From Streptomyces sp. NBC_01142 (GTDB lineage Bacteria; Actinomycetota; Actinomycetes; Streptomycetales; Streptomycetaceae), in assembly GCF_026341125.1 (NCBI RefSeq), contig NZ_JAPEOR010000007.1, forward strand, positions 11,741 to 75,740: a stretch of DNA of 64,000 nucleotides, given 5' to 3'. Position 1 is the first letter of the stretch; each line of letters opens with the position of its first letter. The notes under the pieces were generated by a model. The model was not told the DNA's origin, ran no database searches, and worked only from the letters and a program-made list of their open reading frames with translations. Shown one piece after another: positions 41,353 to 50,958 of the stretch. The translations under genes and the position numbers were made by a program.

Positions 41353-43212
41353 TCATAGCTGGAAGGCCAGGCCATCACGGGTGATGTCGACGAGGAACGC
41401 CCGATCCAGCCACCTGTTGTTGGTCTCGCAGCTGGTTTCCGACGCGAACAGGCAGGCATGGCAGGCTGCAGAGTGCAGCGTGTCGGATGGGAACTCGGGG
41501 ACGTGTTCGGCGCAGAGCGGGTCGCTGGAGCAGCGGCTGGCGTCCTCGAATGCCTGGTCCAGCAGTCGCTTGAGGTAGCGGGCGCTGCCGAGGGCGACCA
41601 AGCCGCCGAGGGTGCCTTCGCTGTCGCTGGCGGCGGTGGAGAGCAGGACGCCGGCGGCCGGCTTGGTTGGGCGCCCGATGTACAGCCGTTCGCGGATGCT
41701 GGATGAGGAGTAGCCGCATTCCAGAGCGACCTGGCGCATCAGCAGGTGGCTGAAGGTGTGCAGGAGGACGAACCGGGCGATGGGGAATCCGGGCACGTAC
41801 GGCTGGTCCCGGTTCTGGCACCACCGCTGGTGGGCGGCTTGCAAGGCGATGAGCCGGGGGTGGTTGGCGACCTTGCCTACCCAGCGGGACACAGCGTCCT
41901 CACGCAGCTGCAGGAAGATCCCTTCGCCGCGCTGCTCGACTGCTGGGACCCACTGGGTGGCTCCGCGCGAGAGGGAGACGCGGTTGTGGGGGATGAGGTC
42001 GCGGCGGTCAGGGGCGGCGATGCGGGTGAACGCGACGAGGGCCTGTACCTCGCGGAGCCGGGTGACCTGGACGACCTGCTCAAGCAAGTCGTCGTAGCCG
42101 ACGGGGGTGGCGGTCGGGGTGGCTCGGAAGTCGGCGTCCTGCCGCGTGGTGGTGGGCTTGGCGAGCAGTCGCCACTCGTCCTCCAGCAGGTCGCCGGAGG
42201 TTTCTTCGGGCTGCGGGCCACCGGCCGCGCGGATCTTCTCGATAAGGGCCCACAGTTCGTCGGACGGCACGGAACGCAGGTTCCTCAGGTCGTTCATGCC
42301 ATCGACCATCATCTGCATGAACTCCTGGGAAGGCGCCGGGCCGAAGACCTTCCAGTGGGCCCTGACCAGGTCCTCCACGGACTCCGCTTGCGGCAGATGC
42401 AGGGCGCTCGCCGTAACGCTGAACCACAGGTTGGACGCGCCGAGGACCATCAGGCGCAAGGGGGAGCCGCACGCCTCAAACCGCTGCTGGTGGGGGTGGC
42501 GTCCGCGGCAGAGAGGGAGCTTTTCGTGCCCGGTCTTGCCGGCGGCCTCTTGGAGGCTGCGCGAGGCACCGCACTCGGCGCACCTCACGGTCACCTGCGG
42601 CCCGAGCGTGCTGGCACTGTCGAGCATGACGAGTTTGGCGCCACCGCACGGCTGGGTGGCATTGACGTGGACAAACTCGACGTATGGGAAGTCGTCAAGG
42701 TGCCCGTTGTCGCAGGCGACGATGAAGCGGGCCGGCACGCAGGCGCGCTTGTTGACCTCGCGAGTGGTCGTCTGCCTCTGGCACTGGCTGTGCACCCACT
42801 TGGCGAGGTCGGGCCGACGCCCGTAGCGGTGCACGAGATCGAACTGGCCGGGCGGGTCGAGCGGACCGAGGCGGTGGCAGCGAGGGCAGCGCACCCACCC
42901 GGGGAACGGGGTCACAGGTACCCCGACCCGGGTGTAGGGGTCGTCGGTTTCGGACGGGTCCCAGGGGGCCTTGCGCAGTGCCCGGACCTGCTGACCGAGG
43001 ACCCGCTGGACCTCGGCCAGCAGCCGTGGCTCCTGGATAGTCTCCTGCCGCTCCGGGCTCCAGGCGTCCAGACTGCGCACGATGACGCTCATGGTGGGCA
43101 GGTCGACAATCGAGCCGACACCGGCGGTGGTGACCAGGTGACTGGGGCGAACCTGGCCGATCCGGCTGGGATTACGCCGTCCGGTCGGGACGGCGCCAGC
43201 ATTCAGTTTCAC
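41353..43212 (-). CDS. drmB: DISARM DrmB, DUF1998-domain protein
   Basis: A 619-aa protein that pairs with the DrmA helicase in DISARM. The DUF1998 signature is present at the C-terminal part: HTFSHLLMRQVALECGYSSS (near residue 487), LSTAASDSEGTLGGLV, then the cysteine set CSSDPLC...ACHACLFASETSC. Earlier Cys pairs (VRCPRCHRLG, VRCAECGASR) suggest more zinc sites. GTG 43212 is chosen because it overlaps the drmA stop as GTGA and has GGGAGG six bases before it; the frame to 43248 lacks a ribosome site. Its stop overlaps the natural ATG of drmC. Order and overlaps are those of a tight operon. Confidence 0.85.
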   Translation of the reverse strand: MKLNAGAVPTGRRNPSRIGQVRPSHLVTTAGVGSIVDLPTMSVIVRSLDAWSPERQETIQEPRLLAEVQRVLGQQVRALRKAPWDPSETDDPYTRVGVPVTPFPGWVRCPRCHRLGPLDPPGQFDLVHRYGRRPDLAKWVHSQCQRQTTTREVNKRACVPARFIVACDNGHLDDFPYVEFVHVNATQPCGGAKLVMLDSASTLGPQVTVRCAECGASRSLQEAAGKTGHEKLPLCRGRHPHQQRFEACGSPLRLMVLGASNLWFSVTASALHLPQAESVEDLVRAHWKVFGPAPSQEFMQMMVDGMNDLRNLRSVPSDELWALIEKIRAAGGPQPEETSGDLLEDEWRLLAKPTTTRQDADFRATPTATPVGYDDLLEQVVQVTRLREVQALVAFTRIAAPDRRDLIPHNRVSLSRGATQWVPAVEQRGEGIFLQLREDAVSRWVGKVANHPRLIALQAAHQRWCQNRDQPYVPGFPIARFVLLHTFSHLLMRQVALECGYSSSSIRERLYIGRPTKPAAGVLLSTAASDSEGTLGGLVALGSARYLKRLLDQAFEDASRCSSDPLCAEHVPEFPSDTLHSAACHACLFASETSCETNNRWLDRAFLVDITRDGLAFQL

Positions 43213-46200
43213 GTGGAGCCTCCCTTGGGCGGGCGGTCGTAGTGCCAAGCAGGCGCGGAATCGAGACTGCCGTCCCGCCGGTCAAGCTGCAGGACGATTT
43301 CCGGTTCGACCTCGCGCAGGCTCATCGGCGCGGACCACAGGTCCCAGCCCTCCTCGTCGGGGCTGCGCAGCAGCCCGGAGACGTCGGCGGCTTCCTCGTA
43401 GCCGAGGCGCCCGGCCTTGAGGGCGGTGCGCTTCTTGGCCCAGGAGTCGAGCCGGTACTGTGCGGCCTGGCGGACAGTGGCGGCCTGCGGGGCGTCGTGC
43501 AGCACCTTGGCGGCGCGCTGTTCCAGGGCGTTGAGAAGTTCGGTTACCGCAGTCCCGGAGAGCGGAACGTTGTTTGCTGCGATGTTCGGCAGGGATGCGT
43601 ACGAGGAGTGGCGGACGGCGGCGGCCAGTATGCCGCTGAGCCCGCGGTCCAGGGCTCGGTCGCTGAACGGCGTGGTCGTCAGGCCTTCGACGCGCATGCC
43701 GAAGGTGGCGTGGTCGTAGCCGAAGGACTCGTAGTGGGCGAGGTCCCGGGGGCGGCTCCACTGGTAGAGGGTGACGACCAGGCCGGGCCGCCGGGGATCG
43801 CGTCCCACCCGGGAGGTCGCCTGGATGTACTCGGCGCTGTTCTTGGGCTGTCCGGTGACGACCATCAGGCCGAGGCGGGGTACGTCGACGCCGACCTGCA
43901 GCATGCTGGTGGCGAGCAGCACGTCGAGCGGCTGGGCGCGGCCGGCGAGTTTGGCGCGGGCCTCGGCGGCGTTGCGGCGGAACTCCTCCAGTGCGTCGGA
44001 GGAGTCGAAGCGCGGGTCGAAGGTCCGCTCCAGCTCGGCGAGGGTGCTGCCGATGCGGCTGCTGGGCATGCGGCTGGTCAGTTCGGCGACGTTGGGGCGT
44101 CGGCGGCGGGTGCGGACCTGTCGGCTCGCGAGGCGGTCGGCGACGTCGTCGTCCACCAGCCTCTTCATGCCGGCGAGTTCGCGGGTGGAGGTGAAGTAGT
44201 CGACCACCGTGAGGTAGGGGTCGGCGGCGGCGCCGTAGCGGTCGAACAGTGTCTGACCGTGCTCCAGCAGGGCGGTGACGAGGCGGATCTCGATCGACTT
44301 CAGCCGCTCGCCGGTCGCGCACACGCCCCGGTAGCGGCGGCTCGGCGTGTCCGGCCCTGGGGTCACCGAACGAGAGAAGAACGTGTCCCCCGCATCCAGC
44401 AGCTGAGGCGGGAAGATGGTCAGGCCGCGCGCGAAGACCTGCTCGACCTGGTCCCGGGCCCGGCGCACCGTCGCGGTGGAGGCAACCAGCACGGGCCGCA
44501 CCGGCACACCGCCGACCGGGCGACTGCACAACCGGTCCACCACCGTCTCGTACAGGCCGACCAGGCTGCCCAACGCGTCACTGATCAGGTGCAGCTCGTC
44601 CTGGATCACCAGGTCTGGAGGCCGTAGCCGCATCGCGGGCTGCGGCGAGGCTGCGGGCAGCCCGCCCGCAGCCGGGTGCCTACTCTTGCAGAACTCCCGG
44701 AACGTCGGCGTGCGCCATCCGTGCCGCTCGCACTTGCTGTCCACGAGGCCGAACAGCGGCGCCACCGCGTCCTTCCACGGCAGCTGGGCGAGCTTGTCAA
44801 CAGTACTGATCACCAGCGACGGGGTCAGCCGGTAGATCTCCTCATCGACCGTCAGCACCGGCAGGCCTTCGCCGTTCGAGCCCCGTTCGGTGTAAAGGCA
44901 GTCGCCCTCCGGGTCACTGCAGAACACCCGGACCCGGCGCTTAAGATCGTCGGTCTTCAGACTGGTGCCGGTCAGCTTCGACCCGCACCAGGGGCAGGCG
45001 ACGAGCTGCAGCGGGCCGCCCAGCGCATTCTCGCGGTCCTGGGCATCCTCGACTTGCCGCTTGGCCTCCCCATAGCTGTTCGGCGTGACAGCGCTGCCCA
45101 CCCACAGCCCGACACGGAACGGCGTCGTGCCCCAGCGACCATCCCCGGCCGCCAGACGTTCCTGCCGCAGCCACTCACACGCACACACCAGGGCCGCCGC
45201 CCGCTGAAACTGCTGAGCCGTCAGCAGCCTCAGGGTGTAGCGCATCAGGACGGCGACGCCGTTCGTGCCGTCACGCGCCTCATCACCTTGCCCCACGATG
45301 CCCTGGAGACGACGGATGGCGAAGGTGTACGCAGTCAGCCCCAGGTACGCCTCGGTCTTGCCACCGCCGGTGGGGAAGAACAGCAACTGCACCTCGCCGT
45401 CGTCCACCGAGCGGTACGCATCCCGGTGCCCCGGATCGGTCAGCCCCGGCAGGCACAACAGGACAAACGCCAACTGGAACGGGCGCCAGCTGCGGTTGGC
45501 CGGCACGTCCTTCTCGCGCAGCAACCCGCCCAGCGACAGCTCCGGCGCGTTCAGTCGGGCGCGCACCACTTCGCCGCGCACACGCTGCAACGCCATCGCC
45601 TGGTTGGCGAAACGGAATGCCTCCCGCGCGATGCCATCGTCCCGCAACAGATCGATCGCGCGATCCAACCGGTCCGCTATTTCCTCCGCTCGGGTAAACG
45701 CCGGCCGGGCCGCAGCGGCATACCCCCCAATCTCCGGATCGTCATCGATGCGGCGCTCCTGCTCCGCCAGCCACGACCGATACCCGGTGACCAGCGGCCG
45801 CAGCGCACGAACCAGATCATCACGGGCCAGCTCAGCACTCCCCAGCCGGGCCATGTCCAGCACCAGACCCGGCATACCGGAGGTGTCACCCGGCACAGTG
45901 AGGCGCACATCCGCAGCAGGGAAACACGTCGTACGCAGCCGCCAAGCCCTCACCTCGCCCGAATGCACCTCCGCGTCCACCGCACACTGCCGTCCGTGGG
46001 CATAGCTTCGCTGCGCACGGTGCAGCAGAGCGAGGTGTAGCCGCTCGGGGTCGCTGCTGGAGGGGCGATCGCCGAGCTGTGGATCGTTGTGGCCGAGGAA
46101 GACGGAGACGGTGCCGTCCACTGCGGTGACGGTCAGATGGACCTGGTAGAGACGCGCGGTGTCCCCCATCGAGGCGGGCAGCCTCTGGGAGTTGACCAGG

Positions 46201-46787
46201 GAGACGTCCACGATCCGGCGCGCGCCTCGGTGGCGCACCACCGTCCGGAGCATCACTTCGGGCTGGTCGGCATCCGGGGCGACGGGTTCGAGCTCGGCGT
46301 CGGCGTCGAGGGGGACGGTGACCGTCCCGCCCGCCGGGCGGCGCTTCCAGACCCTGCGGGGCTTGCCCTGCTCGGTCAGGTGCACCTCGGACGGCGCCCG
46401 TTCGTAGCGGCCCCACTCGGCGACCACCTTGACGGCGTCGACATCGGAGGGCACCGCGAAGGACAGCCCGAGAGCAGAGGCCGCCATCGAACCGGACCGG
46501 ACGGCGGCAGGCGCCTCGGGGGCGTCGTCATCGTCCACCGACTCCACGACCTCACGGTCTACCAGGCTTGGATCGTCCTGGCCCCGGGCGTCCTCCGAAT
46601 CTTCGGAGGACGCATCGCGGGTCACCAGCCGGCCCAGCACATACCGCTCGGCCGGGCTGCTGCCCGGCGGCAGCTCCTCCTCCGGGCCGTCCCATGGCCC
46701 GTGCAGGTCACGCTCGAGAAGGCTCTCCAGCTCTTCACGGATCTCGTACGAAGTCCGCTCTGCAGCCGGGCCCGTGCCTGAGGTCAC
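43209..46787 (-). CDS. drmA: DISARM DrmA, helicase-domain protein
   Basis: The large core helicase of DISARM, 1192 aa. The long N-terminal domain is acidic. The helicase core has Walker A LFFPTGGGKTEAYLG (about 473), a zinc knuckle-like CPWCG, the DEAH-type box VIQDELHLISD (about 730), VASTATVRRA (motif III) and SMLQVGVDVPRLGLMVVTGQ followed by ATSRVGRD (motifs V and VI). With DrmB it would sense incoming DNA. GTG 46787 has GGAGGAG seven bases upstream. The gene follows drmMI after 64 bases, so the operon is continuous. Motifs are intact. Confidence 0.88.
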   Translation of the reverse strand: MTSGTGPAAERTSYEIREELESLLERDLHGPWDGPEEELPPGSSPAERYVLGRLVTRDASSEDSEDARGQDDPSLVDREVVESVDDDDAPEAPAAVRSGSMAASALGLSFAVPSDVDAVKVVAEWGRYERAPSEVHLTEQGKPRRVWKRRPAGGTVTVPLDADAELEPVAPDADQPEVMLRTVVRHRGARRIVDVSLVNSQRLPASMGDTARLYQVHLTVTAVDGTVSVFLGHNDPQLGDRPSSSDPERLHLALLHRAQRSYAHGRQCAVDAEVHSGEVRAWRLRTTCFPAADVRLTVPGDTSGMPGLVLDMARLGSAELARDDLVRALRPLVTGYRSWLAEQERRIDDDPEIGGYAAAARPAFTRAEEIADRLDRAIDLLRDDGIAREAFRFANQAMALQRVRGEVVRARLNAPELSLGGLLREKDVPANRSWRPFQLAFVLLCLPGLTDPGHRDAYRSVDDGEVQLLFFPTGGGKTEAYLGLTAYTFAIRRLQGIVGQGDEARDGTNGVAVLMRYTLRLLTAQQFQRAAALVCACEWLRQERLAAGDGRWGTTPFRVGLWVGSAVTPNSYGEAKRQVEDAQDRENALGGPLQLVACPWCGSKLTGTSLKTDDLKRRVRVFCSDPEGDCLYTERGSNGEGLPVLTVDEEIYRLTPSLVISTVDKLAQLPWKDAVAPLFGLVDSKCERHGWRTPTFREFCKSRHPAAGGLPAASPQPAMRLRPPDLVIQDELHLISDALGSLVGLYETVVDRLCSRPVGGVPVRPVLVASTATVRRARDQVEQVFARGLTIFPPQLLDAGDTFFSRSVTPGPDTPSRRYRGVCATGERLKSIEIRLVTALLEHGQTLFDRYGAAADPYLTVVDYFTSTRELAGMKRLVDDDVADRLASRQVRTRRRRPNVAELTSRMPSSRIGSTLAELERTFDPRFDSSDALEEFRRNAAEARAKLAGRAQPLDVLLATSMLQVGVDVPRLGLMVVTGQPKNSAEYIQATSRVGRDPRRPGLVVTLYQWSRPRDLAHYESFGYDHATFGMRVEGLTTTPFSDRALDRGLSGILAAAVRHSSYASLPNIAANNVPLSGTAVTELLNALEQRAAKVLHDAPQAATVRQAAQYRLDSWAKKRTALKAGRLGYEEAADVSGLLRSPDEEGWDLWSAPMSLREVEPEIVLQLDRRDGSLDSAPAWHYDRPPKGGST

Positions 46788-46851
46788 CGCGACACTCCTC
46801 CACTGTCGATCAGCCCGACGTTAGCCTCTCGCACCGACAGCCCTGGGCAGC

Positions 46852-49800
46852 TCACGCCCCACCCTCCAGCGCCGCGCGCCGGTGGTTCTCCTCCAACAGC
46901 AGGTCCAGCAAATCGAATCGGGCCTCCTTGCTGACCGTCCAGCGCATGCCGATCTTCGTTGGGTGATGCCCGATCCCCAGGTCCAGATCCGACCAGCCAT
47001 ACGCCGCCAGCACCGCCGCATCGATCTCGGCATGCAGCTCCCGCAGAGCCTGCACCTGCGGGTCGCGGTCGTCGGGGTCATGGACGTGGTTGTACGTCGT
47101 CGTCAGACCCCAACCACGGCCCAGCATCAGCTCACGACGCTCCGCGTCGAGCCGCTGGCCAAGGCGCTCCATCTCCGGAGTGGAGTCGGGACGGGGGAGG
47201 GTCAGGAAGACGTCAGAGGGGGTATAGCGGACGTCGCGCCGAATTGTGGAGCCATAGCGGATGGCCCAGATGGTGTGGGCACTCGACGACAAGAAAGCCA
47301 GACTCGCGAAGTCCTCCAGCGCAAAGACTACGGTGGCATCGGAAAAGACCATGTCAGTCTCGACCCGCACGGGTAGCACTGCGTTGCTATGCCTCGACAG
47401 CGCCAACACGTGGTGGCGCTTCCGAATCTCCTCGTACAGTTCCGGTGCCCGTTCGGCAAAGATCCACCAGCGCTCCCGGCGTGCTGCCCGCTTGTTGCGA
47501 TCGCGTTCGGGTTTGACGAGGCGATGGACGATGTCGATCGCATCCGGGTACTGCTCGGCCCGTTCGAGGGGCCAGTCGCGGAAGTTGATGACCCATCTGC
47601 TGGCTGAGCAGTCAGGCCGCTGGTTGAGGTCCTTGCCGATGACGAAGGGAGCGAGTACCTCGGCATTGCGTGGATCTTGGCGGATCAGCTCGTCCGCCTG
47701 CCGGATTTCGAGCGTGAACCCCAAGCCGAGGACGTACGACCCGATAAACGCGCGCCTGTCGTTCTCTGCGAGCCGTCGGGGACGCCCGCTCACGCGGCCG
47801 ACGGGTTCCAAATCGCCGCCGATCGCTGGGACCTCCTCGCCGTCCAGCCACGGAAGGCTCGTGCCAGACAGCGGGGCTTGGCTGCCCCAGATGTTGACGA
47901 TCTCCAGGTTGGCGCTGCTGCTCGGCCAGGGGTGGCTTCTCTGCCCTCGCCGGAGCGTCATCCCCCTTTCTGTGGCCTGGGTGAGTCCGACCTCCAAGGT
48001 GTCACCTTGCACGAGGGTGTTGGTGGTGATGTAGCCGAGCTGGCCGCGCGCGGCGAGCAAGCGCTGCGCCCGTAGGACGAAGCGGGCTGCGAGGTCCGCG
48101 CTGCCCTTTGTGCCACCGCCGTCCCAGCGCTGGAGCCAGGCCAGGTACTCCTTGCCCATACTCCCGGTAATTTTCTGGCCGCCCAGAAACGGCGGGTTGC
48201 CGATCACCGCATCGAACCCCGGGGTCGGTGTGTCGGCGAAGACCTCCGGGAACGCGAGTGGCCAGTGCAACGGTTCGCGCGGGCTGGTGGCCTCGGGCCG
48301 TCCGGCCTGCAGATCTGCGGCCACGGTTTTCGCCAAAGCTTCCTGGTCCCTGTCCTGGCTCAGCGCCCAGGACAGTTGCAGGAACCGCTTGTCGACTTCC
48401 TTCGACCGGGCAGCTGCTGCGAGCAGGCCGGTGGCCGTGACCGCGTCGGCGACCAGCCGCAACTGGCTGCTGTTTTCTTCCGCCTCGGCAAGGAGCCGGA
48501 CCTTGTGCTCAACGTCGCGGATGGTGACGACGGGCGCGGCGGTGATCCGCCGCCGCAGGTCGGCGGCGCGCTGGAGCAGTGGCCGGACCCCTGCGGTCAG
48601 GTCCAGGACCATCCCCTGGTGCAGCTTTCGTCCCGCGACGGGGTCAACGTGCAGCGCCTCCAGCTGGTCGGTGCTTCCGAGCCCGAGGAGGCTGTCGCCC
48701 GCTTTGAGCCGGTCGTCGAGGAACCCGAAGGGCCGTTCCCGGTCCATGGTGACCAGCCACAGCGACAGTTTCGCCATTTCGACAGCAAGTGGGTTTATGT
48801 CGACGCCGTACAGGCAGTGCTCGGCGATCAGGCGGCGTGCCTCGACCTGTACCTGTTCGATTTCGGCGTCCGAGGACAGCTTGTGCCCGGCCCGTCGGCG
48901 TACGGCCTCCAGTGCGTCGCGGCGTCCTTCGGTTTCCCAAGCTTCGACGAGCCTGTCGGCGAGGTAGCGGCAGGCGGCGGTGAGGAAGGCCCCGGAACCC
49001 ATGGCGATGTCGGCGACCTTGAGTTCCAGGATCGCGGAGGAGGGCCGGAGCTGCCAGGTGCTGCGGTCGGCGGTCTCCAGCGGGCCGGGCCGGTAGACGA
49101 GGGGTTCGAGGGTGTTGCCGGCCACGTCCTCGGCCAGGGAGCGGGGGGTGTAGTGGGTTCCGCTGGCCGCGCGCCTGGTGCTCGGTGCGACGAAGCGTCC
49201 GCCGGGCAAGGTAACGGCCGGCAGGCCGCGCTCGTCGTAGCGCAGGACGGCGGCGAACGGGTTGATCGCTTCGGCGAGTTCGAGATCACCGCCCACAGCG
49301 CGCAGCACGGCTTGCCGTCGCTCCTGTTCCCCGGGGGCGGCGAGGGCGGTCACGAGGCGGGCTTTCGTCCAGCCGGTGCGGGCTGACGCCCACTCTGCGA
49401 GGCTCGGGCCGCGGTCGAGTCCGGCGAGGATGCGTGTTGCGTCGGTCAGTGCGACCTCGCTGTCGACCTTGGTGGCGCGGGGCCACTTCGGGGGGCGGAT
49501 CATGCCGAGCGTGACGTCCTCGGCGGTGCGGACCTCGAGTTCGAGTAGGCCCTCGTAGACGTAGCCGATCTGTTCGACATCGAGGGCGCGGAAGCTCAGC
49601 CGGCGGCGCTCTCCGCCAGCCTCGACGTACTGGACGGCGCGGAGCATCCGCAGCACGGTGCGGTCGTCGACGGCGGGTACCCGGCTGCCGGGGTCAGTCA
49701 CGGTGTCGCGGCGTCCCTCCAGCCAGGGGAAGCGGTCGGGGTGGAACATGCTGCCGCCGTAGGCGGGCATGCGCAGGTCCTCGTGGGCGACGCCTTGGTG

Positions 49801-50958
49801 GACGGCGCGAGCGACAGCGAGCAGGCGGTGCCAGGCGCCGGTGCGGTGTTCCAGGGCCTGCTCGCCCAGCAGGCTGGCCTGGGATTCGAGCTGGTCGACG
49901 AGGCGGCTGACGCTGTAGGCGGAGACGTAGAGGGCATCGTCGCTGGGCAGCAGGCGACGTTCCTCGGCGAAGAGCAGGAAAATTACCCGCATCATCACGG
50001 TGACGACGCCAGCGTAGAACTCGTCGTCATCCACGTCGGCGAGCAGGGTCCGTCCGCCGTCGGCATCAAGGCGGTCGATGGTGCCAACGAGCATCTCGAC
50101 GGCGTCGCGGACCTGTCGGCCGAGGGTTTCGGTCACCTCCTCCTGCCGCAGCAGGCTCTCTTGGAGCAGTGCGGGCAGGGTGTCGGCCTGAGCGACGGCG
50201 AGGAAGCGGGAGCGCTGCAGCAGGGCGACGAAGGCGCGCAGGGTGTCGGGTTCTGTGCTCCACAGGCTGGCGTCCCACACGGCACAGCCGGTGGTGCCGC
50301 CGCGGGGGGCCCATACAAGGGCCCACCAGCGGCCGTCGGTGGTCAGGCCGATGGGTACGTCCCGGGCCCGCAGAAGAACCGCGAGGCGTTCCACCGCGCT
50401 CGCGGTCCAGCCGCCCTGAGCGGTGCGGGTGAGCGGGTGGAGGCCCCACGGGGACAGCATGCCGAACAGCCGCCAGGGCCCCTGGGCCTCCGTCTCCTCT
50501 GCGCTGCTGTCCTCTTCGTCCTCGTCATCCGCCGAGTTGGGGTCACCGTCCGGGTCGGCGGCGGCACCGTCCTCGTCGTTCTCGACGAAGAATGCGAAGT
50601 CCGCGCGCACGGTGAGGCCGTGCTCCTGGATCGGTTCGGCGAGGGAGTCGGGGATGGCGTTGCCCTCGACAAGGCGGTGCTGCCAGTCCAGGACGTCGTG
50701 CAGGACGGTCGTCACCAGTCGGCGCCGGTCGGCGCCAGCGTTCTCCAGGACCTCCTCGATGGCCAGCCGCAGCTGTGCCCGGTCGCTCGCGGGGACGACC
50801 GGGAGCCCGTTGGGGAAGACCCGGTGCACTACGGGAAGGGTCAGGAACGGGCCCGAGGTCTGCAGGAGTTCGAGCCAGGAGTGGCGGCGGCGGATATCTT
50901 CGTTGATGCCGCCCGGGCGGCGGCCGGCGCCTCGGGTGTCAGGGCGTGCGGCGCTCAT
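46852..50958 (-). CDS. drmMI: DISARM DrmMI, N6-adenine DNA methyltransferase
   Basis: The class 1 DISARM methylase, 1368 aa, marking host DNA as self. The S-adenosylmethionine site is VADIAMGSGAFLTAACRYLA (near residue 650). The catalytic motif is VIGNPPFLGG (near residue 920), the NPPF form of adenine-N6 methylases. Long flanking regions (about 600 aa before, 440 after, with the target-recognition part) are as in other large PglX/Eco57I-like enzymes. ATG 50958 overlaps the drmD stop (ATGA). Acidic low-complexity sequence lies near residues 127-155. No truncation is seen. Confidence 0.88.
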   Translation of the reverse strand: MSAARPDTRGAGRRPGGINEDIRRRHSWLELLQTSGPFLTLPVVHRVFPNGLPVVPASDRAQLRLAIEEVLENAGADRRRLVTTVLHDVLDWQHRLVEGNAIPDSLAEPIQEHGLTVRADFAFFVENDEDGAAADPDGDPNSADDEDEEDSSAEETEAQGPWRLFGMLSPWGLHPLTRTAQGGWTASAVERLAVLLRARDVPIGLTTDGRWWALVWAPRGGTTGCAVWDASLWSTEPDTLRAFVALLQRSRFLAVAQADTLPALLQESLLRQEEVTETLGRQVRDAVEMLVGTIDRLDADGGRTLLADVDDDEFYAGVVTVMMRVIFLLFAEERRLLPSDDALYVSAYSVSRLVDQLESQASLLGEQALEHRTGAWHRLLAVARAVHQGVAHEDLRMPAYGGSMFHPDRFPWLEGRRDTVTDPGSRVPAVDDRTVLRMLRAVQYVEAGGERRRLSFRALDVEQIGYVYEGLLELEVRTAEDVTLGMIRPPKWPRATKVDSEVALTDATRILAGLDRGPSLAEWASARTGWTKARLVTALAAPGEQERRQAVLRAVGGDLELAEAINPFAAVLRYDERGLPAVTLPGGRFVAPSTRRAASGTHYTPRSLAEDVAGNTLEPLVYRPGPLETADRSTWQLRPSSAILELKVADIAMGSGAFLTAACRYLADRLVEAWETEGRRDALEAVRRRAGHKLSSDAEIEQVQVEARRLIAEHCLYGVDINPLAVEMAKLSLWLVTMDRERPFGFLDDRLKAGDSLLGLGSTDQLEALHVDPVAGRKLHQGMVLDLTAGVRPLLQRAADLRRRITAAPVVTIRDVEHKVRLLAEAEENSSQLRLVADAVTATGLLAAAARSKEVDKRFLQLSWALSQDRDQEALAKTVAADLQAGRPEATSPREPLHWPLAFPEVFADTPTPGFDAVIGNPPFLGGQKITGSMGKEYLAWLQRWDGGGTKGSADLAARFVLRAQRLLAARGQLGYITTNTLVQGDTLEVGLTQATERGMTLRRGQRSHPWPSSSANLEIVNIWGSQAPLSGTSLPWLDGEEVPAIGGDLEPVGRVSGRPRRLAENDRRAFIGSYVLGLGFTLEIRQADELIRQDPRNAEVLAPFVIGKDLNQRPDCSASRWVINFRDWPLERAEQYPDAIDIVHRLVKPERDRNKRAARRERWWIFAERAPELYEEIRKRHHVLALSRHSNAVLPVRVETDMVFSDATVVFALEDFASLAFLSSSAHTIWAIRYGSTIRRDVRYTPSDVFLTLPRPDSTPEMERLGQRLDAERRELMLGRGWGLTTTYNHVHDPDDRDPQVQALRELHAEIDAAVLAAYGWSDLDLGIGHHPTKIGMRWTVSKEARFDLLDLLLEENHRRAALEGGA

